A stretch of 64,000 nt of DNA from Pseudooceanicola antarcticus (GTDB taxonomy: Bacteria; Pseudomonadota; Alphaproteobacteria; Rhodobacterales; Rhodobacteraceae), in contig NZ_OBEA01000004.1 of the NCBI RefSeq assembly GCF_900215355.1, positions 1 through 64,000 of the forward strand, given 5' to 3'. Below, piece after piece: positions 58,386 to 64,000 of this stretch. How positions within the stretch are numbered: the stretch's first letter is position 1; each line of letters begins with the position of its first letter. The position numbers and the translations under genes are program-made. Below the pieces are notes generated by a model. The model was given only the letters and a program-made list of their open reading frames with translations. It had not been told where the DNA came from and searched no databases.

Positions 58386-59153
58386 ATGGCAGACAAGGCA
58401 GAGGCACTCACGACCGGCTCCGATACGGACGGGGCGGACGGGGGCGGCAAGGCCAGCCCCTGTCACGTGGCGATCATCATGGATGGCAATGGACGCTGGG
58501 CCACCATGCGCGGCCGTCCGCGGCTCTTCGGCCACCACGCGGGTGCCCGCCGGGTGCGCGAGATCGTCCAGGCCTGCCCGGACCTGGGCGTCAAGTACCT
58601 GACCATCTTCGGCTTCTCGACCGAGAACTGGAAACGCACCCAGATCGAGGTCGCGGGGCTGATGTCGCTCTTCCGCTCCTATATCCGCAAGGAGGCGCGC
58701 GCGTTGCGCGACTCCAACGTGCGGGTGCGCTTCATCGGGGACCGCCCCGGTCTCGACCAGAAGCTGCGCGAGCTGATGGACGAGCTCGAAGAGATGACCG
58801 AGGGCTGCACCGGCACCAATCTGACCATCGCGCTGAACTACGGCGGCCGCGACGAGGTGGCCCGCGCCACCAAGCGCCTGGCCCATGATGTCGCGGCGGG
58901 ACGTCTCGATCCCGAAAGCGTCGACGAAGAAACCCTGCCCAAGTACCTCGACACCTGCGTGCTGCCCGATCCCGACCTGGTGATCCGCACCAGTGGCGAG
59001 GCGCGGATCTCGAATTTCCTGCTCTGGCAGTCGGCCTATGCGGAATACGAGTTCATCGACACGCTCTGGCCCGACTTCACCAAGGAGGTCTTCGCCGGGG
59101 TGCTCGAGAACTTCGGCAGCCGGGACCGCCGCTTCGGCGGCGCCAAGGGCTGA
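58386..59153 (+). CDS. uppS: undecaprenyl diphosphate synthase
   Basis: A 255-aa cis-prenyltransferase making the C55 carrier lipid. Diagnostic motifs: IIMDGNGRWATMRGRPR (catalytic Asp), FGFSTENWKRTQIEV, LTIALNYGGRDEVARATKRL and LVIRTSGEARISNFLLWQSAYAEYEF with the metal Glu. It has an unusual Asp/Gly-rich N-terminal leader of about 27 residues. [15 protein letters not shown]. 41 bases after frr. Confidence 0.97.
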   Translation: MADKAEALTTGSDTDGADGGGKASPCHVAIIMDGNGRWATMRGRPRLFGHHAGARRVREIVQACPDLGVKYLTIFGFSTENWKRTQIEVAGLMSLFRSYIRKEARALRDSNVRVRFIGDRPGLDQKLRELMDELEEMTEGCTGTNLTIALNYGGRDEVARATKRLAHDVAAGRLDPESVDEETLPKYLDTCVLPDPDLVIRTSGEARISNFLLWQSAYAEYEFIDTLWPDFTKEVFAGVLENFGSRDRRFGGAKG

Positions 59154-59157
59154 TCCG

Positions 59158-59946
59158 ATGGCAGATCGCAAATGGTCCGACCTGGCGCCTCGCGTGGCCT
59201 CCGGGGTGGTGCTGGTCCTCACCGGCCTGCTGGTGATCTGGGCCGGCGGCCTCTGGTTCAAGCTTTTCATCGCGCTGACCTGCGGCGGCATGGTCTGGGA
59301 GCTCTCGCGCATCTGCGCCCCCGAGCGCGACACCGTGGCGCTTCAGATGGGCGGCGTGGCGGGGCTGGCGCTGGCGCTGTCGCTCTTCCTGCCCGGTGCC
59401 TTCGCGCTGCCGCTCCTGCTGGCGCCCTCCATGGTGGGCCTCTCGCTGGTGCCCCGGCGGCGCACGCTCTTCCTGGTGTTCTGCGCCATGATCCTGATCT
59501 CTGGCTACGGCATGGCGCGTCTGCGCGCCGACCAGGGCGCGCTCTGGCTGGGCTGGCTTGTGGCCGTGGTCGTCGTGACCGACGTGGCGGGCTACTTCGC
59601 CGGCCGGATGATCGGCGGGCCCAAGTTCTGGCCCCGCGTCAGCCCCAAGAAGACCTGGTCCGGCACCGTCGCGGGTTGGGTCGCAGCGGGTCTTGTCGGC
59701 CTGGGCTTCGGTCTCTGGATCGGCGAGGGGCTGGCGCTTGCAGGCGTCTCGGTGGCCCTGTCCATGGCCTCCCAGATGGGCGACATGGCCGAGAGCGCGC
59801 TGAAGCGGCGCGCCGGCGTCAAGGATAGCTCGAACCTGATCCCCGGCCACGGCGGGCTGATGGATCGCTTCGACGGCATGCTGGGCGCATCGCTCATGCT
59901 GCTGCTGACCGGGCCCTGGACGGGGCTCTTCTTCATCGCGGGGTAA
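59158..59946 (+). CDS. cdsA: phosphatidate cytidylyltransferase
   Basis: A 262-aa inner-membrane enzyme making CDP-diacylglycerol for phospholipid synthesis. Seven to eight helices; the family signature at the C-terminus is ALKRRAGVKDSSNLIPGHGGLMDRFDG. The ATG at 59158 lies four bases after the uppS stop. Confidence 0.96.
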   Translation: MADRKWSDLAPRVASGVVLVLTGLLVIWAGGLWFKLFIALTCGGMVWELSRICAPERDTVALQMGGVAGLALALSLFLPGAFALPLLLAPSMVGLSLVPRRRTLFLVFCAMILISGYGMARLRADQGALWLGWLVAVVVVTDVAGYFAGRMIGGPKFWPRVSPKKTWSGTVAGWVAAGLVGLGFGLWIGEGLALAGVSVALSMASQMGDMAESALKRRAGVKDSSNLIPGHGGLMDRFDGMLGASLMLLLTGPWTGLFFIAG

Positions 59947-59947
59947 T

Positions 59948-61132
59948 ATGCGCCGGATCACGATCTTCGGGGCCACGGGCTCCATCGGGCAGAGCACCAT
60001 CGACCTCATTGCCCGCCGCCCCGACGAGTTCGAGGTCGAGGCGCTGACCGGCGGCCACAACATCGCGCAGCTTGCGCAGGACGCCAAGCGCCTGGGTGCC
60101 AAGCTTGCGGTGACCGCCCATGAGGCGCGTCTGCCCGAGCTGCGCGAGGCGCTGGCCGGCACCGGGATCGAGACCGCAGCGGGGCAGGGCGCCCTGGTCG
60201 AGGCCGCCGATCGTCCCGCCGACTGGGTGATGTCGGCCATCGTCGGCGCGGCGGGGCTCGCCCCCGGCCTGAAGGCGCTTGAGCGCGGGGCCTCGCTGGC
60301 GCTGGCCAACAAGGAGACTCTGGTCTGCGCAGGCCCGCTGGTGCTCGAGACCGCCCGCCGCTCCGGGGCAGAGCTGCTGCCCGTCGACAGCGAGCATTCC
60401 GCCATCTACCAGGCACTCCTGGGCGACGATCCGGCGACGGTGGAGCGGGTCATCATCACCGCATCCGGCGGGGCCTTCCGCGACTGGCCGCTCGAGAAGA
60501 TGCGCAAAGCCACGCCCGAACAGGCCGCGACCCATCCCAATTGGGACATGGGGCTGCGCATCACCATCGATTCCGCCTCGATGTTCAACAAGGCGCTCGA
60601 GCTCATCGAGGCCAAGGAGTTCTTCGGCTTCACCCCGGACCAGCTCGAGGTGCTGATCCACCGCGAAAGCCTGGTCCATGCGCTGATCGGCCATGTGGAT
60701 GCGGGCATGATCGCCCACCTCGGCCCCGCCGACATGCGCCATGCCATCGGCTATGCGCTGAACTGGCCCGAGCGCGCCGAACTGCCGCTGGAGCGGCTCG
60801 ACCTGGCGCGAATCGGCAGCCTGTCGTTCGAGGCCCCCGACCCCGAGCGCTTTCCCGCGCTCGCCCTGGCGCATCGGGTGATGGAGCGCGGCGGGCTCTC
60901 GGGCTGCGCGCTGAACGCGGCGAAGGAGGTGGCGCTGGATGCTTTCCTGGCGGGGCGCATCGGCTTCATGGAGATGGCGGATGTCGTCACACGGGTTCTT
61001 GACCACATAGAGACCGATTCCGGTCTCATTGATGCCGCCTTCGACCTTGATAACGTGCTGAACATGGACCAGATCTCTCGAAGATATGCCGAAGAGAGCA
61101 TTTCCGAGGTGACCAGAACAGGGACGGTTTAA
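59948..61132 (+). CDS. dxr: 1-deoxy-D-xylulose 5-phosphate reductoisomerase
   Basis: A 394-aa enzyme of the MEP isoprenoid pathway. NADPH site GATGSIGQSTIDLIARRPD; metal-binding VDSEHSAIYQALLG (Asp, Glu) and LELIEAKEFFGF (Glu). It feeds isoprenoids to UppS. The start is one base after the cdsA stop. Confidence 0.97.
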   Translation: MRRITIFGATGSIGQSTIDLIARRPDEFEVEALTGGHNIAQLAQDAKRLGAKLAVTAHEARLPELREALAGTGIETAAGQGALVEAADRPADWVMSAIVGAAGLAPGLKALERGASLALANKETLVCAGPLVLETARRSGAELLPVDSEHSAIYQALLGDDPATVERVIITASGGAFRDWPLEKMRKATPEQAATHPNWDMGLRITIDSASMFNKALELIEAKEFFGFTPDQLEVLIHRESLVHALIGHVDAGMIAHLGPADMRHAIGYALNWPERAELPLERLDLARIGSLSFEAPDPERFPALALAHRVMERGGLSGCALNAAKEVALDAFLAGRIGFMEMADVVTRVLDHIETDSGLIDAAFDLDNVLNMDQISRRYAEESISEVTRTGTV

Positions 61133-61138
61133 GACCAT

Positions 61139-62497
61139 ATGACGAGTTTTCTGCCCGAATTCGGCAACATGCTTTACGTGATCGTTGCCTTCGTTGTCGC
61201 CCTGTCGATCATCGTCGCCATCCATGAATATGGCCACTACATCATCGGCCGGGTCTCGGGCATCAAGGCAGAGGTCTTCTCGCTGGGGTTCGGCCCGGTG
61301 ATCTTCGCCCGTACCGACCGCCACGGCACCCGCTGGCAGATCGCCGCGCTGCCCTTCGGCGGCTACGTGAAGTTTCTGGGCGACGGGGATGCGGCCTCGG
61401 CCGGGGCGGAAAAAGAGGTGATCTCTCAGCTTTCCGACGCGGATCGACGCCACACCATGCTGGGCGCGCCGCTCTGGGCCCGCTCGGCCACCGTGGCCGC
61501 CGGCCCGATCTTCAACTTCATCCTGTCGATCCTGCTCTTCGCCATGCTCTTCTTCGCCCGAGGCGAGGTGGCCGATCCGCTGGCCGTGGGTCAGCTGCGG
61601 CCGCTGCCGCCCAGCCTGACGGCGACGGAGAGCCTGGCCGAGGGCGACCAGATCCTGGCCATCGGCGGGGTCACGCTGCCCTCGCTCGATGATGCCGAGG
61701 GCATGTCGGCCTTCGGCGACAAGCTGCCCTCCGCGCCCGAGCTGCCCTACCTGGTGCGCCGCGACGGCGTCGAGCGCGAGGTCACCGGCCCCTATCCTTA
61801 TCCGCCCATCATCACCCAGCTGGCGCCCAGCTCTGCCGCCTATGACATCGGCCTGAAGCAGGGCGACGTGATCACCGCCATCGACGGAGAGCCGATCTTC
61901 GCCTTCGATCAGCTGAAGTCGCGGGTCGAAGGGTCCCAGGGCGCGCCGCTGCTGCTGCAGGTCTGGCGCGAGGGCAGCGCGGAGGAGCTCGATTTCGTGC
62001 TCACCCCGCGCCGTGTCGACGAGCCCGCGCCCGAGGGCGGGTTCCGCACCGAATGGCGCATCGGCATCGCCGGCGGCATGGCCTTCGAGCTGGCGACCGA
62101 ACGCGCTGGTTTCCTCAGCGCCCTCTGGGGCGGGGTGGTGCAGACCTGGGGCGTCATCGGCAGCTCGCTCTCGGGACTGTGGCACATGATCACCGGGGCG
62201 ATTTCCTCGTGCAACATGTCGGGTCCCATCGGCATCGCCAAGACCTCGGGCGCGATGGCCAGCCAGGGGCTCGTCAGCTTCGTCTGGTTCGTCGCGGCGC
62301 TGTCGACCGGGGTGGGGCTGCTGAACCTCTTCCCGGTGCCGATCCTCGACGGCGGCCACCTGGTCTTCCACGCCTACGAGGCGGTGGCCGGCAAGCCGCC
62401 CTCGGACCGCGCGCTGCGGGTGCTGATGGCCGCGGGCCTGGCGCTGGTGCTTTCGGTGATGCTCTTTGCCCTCAGCAACGACGTGCTCTGCCCCTGA
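61139..62497 (+). CDS. rseP: RIP zinc protease RseP
   Basis: A 452-aa site-2 protease in the inner membrane. The active site is AIHEYGHYIIG (His29, Glu30, His33), with LNLFPVPILDGGHLVF providing the third ligand. A PDZ region lies at about 215-290, and another PDZ-like part before it is less clear. It cuts anti-sigma factors and signal peptides during envelope stress. Six bases after dxr. Confidence 0.95.
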   Translation: MTSFLPEFGNMLYVIVAFVVALSIIVAIHEYGHYIIGRVSGIKAEVFSLGFGPVIFARTDRHGTRWQIAALPFGGYVKFLGDGDAASAGAEKEVISQLSDADRRHTMLGAPLWARSATVAAGPIFNFILSILLFAMLFFARGEVADPLAVGQLRPLPPSLTATESLAEGDQILAIGGVTLPSLDDAEGMSAFGDKLPSAPELPYLVRRDGVEREVTGPYPYPPIITQLAPSSAAYDIGLKQGDVITAIDGEPIFAFDQLKSRVEGSQGAPLLLQVWREGSAEELDFVLTPRRVDEPAPEGGFRTEWRIGIAGGMAFELATERAGFLSALWGGVVQTWGVIGSSLSGLWHMITGAISSCNMSGPIGIAKTSGAMASQGLVSFVWFVAALSTGVGLLNLFPVPILDGGHLVFHAYEAVAGKPPSDRALRVLMAAGLALVLSVMLFALSNDVLCP

Positions 62498-62692
62498 GCA
62501 GAGCGCGTGCCCCGGCCGGTCGGGGCAGGGCAGCCAGGGGTCTGTGCAGGACCTGCAACGGGCCGTGTGTCGAGCAGGGGTGCCCAACTCTTGCCGCAAT
62601 TCACACCCTAAATGCGCCTCATTTCGGCACCAATCAGGGGGTGAAAACCGGGTATTCCCCCGGTACTAGGGTAATAGATCGTGTGGGGCCCT

Positions 62693-62824
62693 ATGACACT
62701 TCTTCAAAAAAGCTATCGCGGCGTCGCCGTTTTGTTCGACCTGAACTCTGACCTGTTGCTCTACGTGGGCACTATCGTGCTGGCGCTGGCCGGCGCGGGC
62801 TACATGGCGCAGCTCTTCTACTGA
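62693..62824 (+). CDS. small membrane protein, 43 aa
   Basis: An open frame from ATG to TGA encoding 43 residues: a short charged start (MTLLQKSYRG) followed by hydrophobic residues and one helix (LLLYVGTIVLALAGAGYMAQLFY). GGGG precedes the ATG at a short distance. It is placed between rseP and bamA and ahead of a terminator, which supports a real transcript. Function unknown; it could be a small envelope or stress protein. Confidence 0.5.
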   Translation: MTLLQKSYRGVAVLFDLNSDLLLYVGTIVLALAGAGYMAQLFY

Positions 62825-62878
62825 TCCCGCGCGCGGCGAAAGCTGCGCCGGAAGGCAGTCGGACATAGTCACAAGCGG

Positions 62879-62909
62879 AACGCGCGACCCGGAAGCGGGC
62901 GCGCGTTTT
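62879..62909 (+). terminator. rho-independent terminator
   Basis: CGCGCG and CCCG (62881-62891) pair with CGGG and CGCGCG (62896-62905) with one bulged A, loop GAAG, then TTTTC. It lies after the small membrane protein and before the bamA promoter, so bamA is probably transcribed separately. Confidence 0.8.
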
Positions 62910-62915
62910 CCAGTT

Positions 62916-62942
62916 TTGACAAGTGCTTATTAACCCGATACT
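62916..62942 (+). promoter_or_regulatory. candidate bamA promoter
   Basis: TTGACA (62916-62921), a perfect -35 box. The -10 is uncertain: GATACT (62937-62942) with a 15-base gap, or TACTCA two bases later with a 17-base gap. It sits directly after the terminator and 36 bases before the bamA start. Confidence 0.45.
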
Positions 62943-62978
62943 CACTTCTCAACTGGGATGTCTGAGTGGGTCTGGAAT

Positions 62979-64000
62979 ATGACGAATACCTTTGGAGCCG
63001 GGGCTGCCACCACCGTGCGCCGCAACAAGTTTTCCTTTCCTCTGGCGGCTGCGATTTTCGCCATTGTATCAGGCGTTTCGATCTCCGCCCCGGAGATGAC
63101 CCTGGCGCAGAGCTACGTTTTCTCGAACGTCTCCATCGAGGGCAACCGGCGGATTCCGGCGGGCACGATCCTGACCTACGCGGGAATCGCCCAGGGTGAG
63201 AGCGTCAGCGCCGCAGAGCTGAACGAAGCCTATCAGAACATCGTCAATTCCGGCCTTTTCGAGACCGTCGAGCTGACGCCGCGCGGCGGGACGCTGGTGA
63301 TCGTGGTCACCGAATTCCCGACCATCAACCGCATCTCCTTCGAGGGGAACCGGCGGATCAAGGATGATGCGCTCACCGAGATCGTGCAATCGACCTCGCG
63401 GCAGGTCTTCTCGCCCACGCGGGCCGAGGCCGATGCGGCGCTGATCTCGGAAGCCTATTCCCAGCAGGGCCGCCTGGCGGCCCGCGTGACGCCGCGCATC
63501 ATTCGCCGCAGCGACAACCGCGTCGACCTGATCTTCGAGGTTTTCGAGGGCGGCAATACCGAGGTCGAGCGGATCTCCTTCGTCGGCAATACCGCCTATA
63601 GCGACCGCCGTCTGCGCCAGGTGCTGCAATCCAAGCAGGCCGGCCTGCTGCGCGCCTTCTTCCGCAGCGATACCTTCGTCGCCGACCGTATCGAGTTCGA
63701 CAAGCAGGTGCTGCAGGACTTCTACCAGTCGCGCGGCTTCGTCGATTTCCGCGTCACCGGCGTCAATGCCGAGCTGGCGCGCGAGCGTGACGGCTACACC
63801 GTGACCTTCAACGTGCAGGAAGGTCAGCAGTTCAAGTTCGGCGAGATCACCACGGTCAGCGAATACGAGGGCGTCGAGGCCTCGGTCTACCAGGACGTGG
63901 CAAAGCTGAAGTCCGGTTCGATCTATTCGCCCTCCGACATCGAAAGCGCCATCGCCCGTATGGAGCGCCAGGCCAACCGCGAGGGCCGCGACTTCCTGCG
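62979..64000 (+). CDS. bamA: outer-membrane assembly factor BamA (partial)
   Basis: The first 340 residues of an outer-membrane protein; the gene runs off the window's right edge. An N-terminal signal is followed by the first POTRA domain, SYVFSNVSIEGNRRIPAGTI, with the second starting near PTINRISFEGNRRIKDDAL, the third near ERISFVGNTAYSDRRL and the fourth near FKFGEITTVSEYEG. The beta-barrel is not included. BamA folds outer-membrane proteins. The ATG at 62979 has GGGTCTGGA upstream. The gene follows rseP, the usual neighbour. Confidence 0.95.
   Translation, partial: MTNTFGAGAATTVRRNKFSFPLAAAIFAIVSGVSISAPEMTLAQSYVFSNVSIEGNRRIPAGTILTYAGIAQGESVSAAELNEAYQNIVNSGLFETVELTPRGGTLVIVVTEFPTINRISFEGNRRIKDDALTEIVQSTSRQVFSPTRAEADAALISEAYSQQGRLAARVTPRIIRRSDNRVDLIFEVFEGGNTEVERISFVGNTAYSDRRLRQVLQSKQAGLLRAFFRSDTFVADRIEFDKQVLQDFYQSRGFVDFRVTGVNAELARERDGYTVTFNVQEGQQFKFGEITTVSEYEGVEASVYQDVAKLKSGSIYSPSDIESAIARMERQANREGRDFL

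Overview
The window is a high-GC bacterial chromosome segment from an alphaproteobacterium, most likely a member of the Roseobacter group (Rhodobacteraceae). The evidence is the Smo/MtlK polyol operon, a CckA hybrid kinase, a recA preceded by a GAAC-N7-GAAC SOS box of the alphaproteobacterial type, TRAP and peptide-type ABC transporters, and TTAA-N7-TTAA (CtrA-type) sites. Housekeeping genes (recA, alaS, guaB, ssb, typA, and the pyrH-frr-uppS-cdsA-dxr-rseP-bamA run) show it is core chromosome. The genus cannot be read from the sequence.

Layout. 1-3.4 kb is a lower-GC accessory patch: an orphan exported Cys-rich protein, a small membrane protein, two IS5-type transposase fragments flanking a DUF805 membrane gene, and degenerate dispersed repeats. 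tRNA-Gly(CCC) follows. 3.7-7.7 kb holds a corrinoid-protein activator (2Fe-2S + ASKHA) divergent from guaB. 7.8-16.4 kb is a sorbitol/mannitol uptake and oxidation locus: HAD phosphatase, SorC regulator, smoEFGK ABC transporter, mtlK, and a convergent PfkB sugar kinase. Mannitol or sorbitol would be imported, oxidised by MtlK to fructose or a similar ketose, and phosphorylated by the kinase. 16.4-17.2 kb is a gene-free stretch with DnaA boxes and a CtrA-type box. 17.2-24.8 kb carries a D-lactate-type FAD dehydrogenase, RsmB, CckA, a sulfotransferase-like protein, RecA and a hemerythrin-like protein.

25-28.9 kb is an iron-siderophore-type ABC operon followed by an EamA exporter. 28.9-36 kb is a catabolic module: a TRAP transporter and a MarR regulator face a CoA ligase, crotonase and SDR, which suggests uptake and CoA-dependent breakdown of an unidentified organic acid. 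36-48.4 kb contains DUF983, alaS, DUF1330, an EEP-type hydrolase, a ProC-like reductase, typA, a GNAT/FemAB-like protein, an aldo-keto reductase, ssb, a lytic transglycosylase and an acidic exported protein. 48.4-55.8 kb is a peptide/opine-type ABC operon with a Tat-exported binding protein and an AraC regulator. 55.9-64 kb has miaA divergent from the envelope and isoprenoid run ending in bamA, which is cut by the window edge.

The most notable non-coding signals are: (1) a four-copy dispersed element with a near-invariant core followed by hairpins whose stem sequences differ while pairing is kept; (2) a CtrA-type box in the cckA promoter region, with further CtrA-type sites at 16.7 and 22.9 kb; (3) the DnaA-box cluster at 16.5-16.9 kb; (4) stable hairpins after binding-protein genes.
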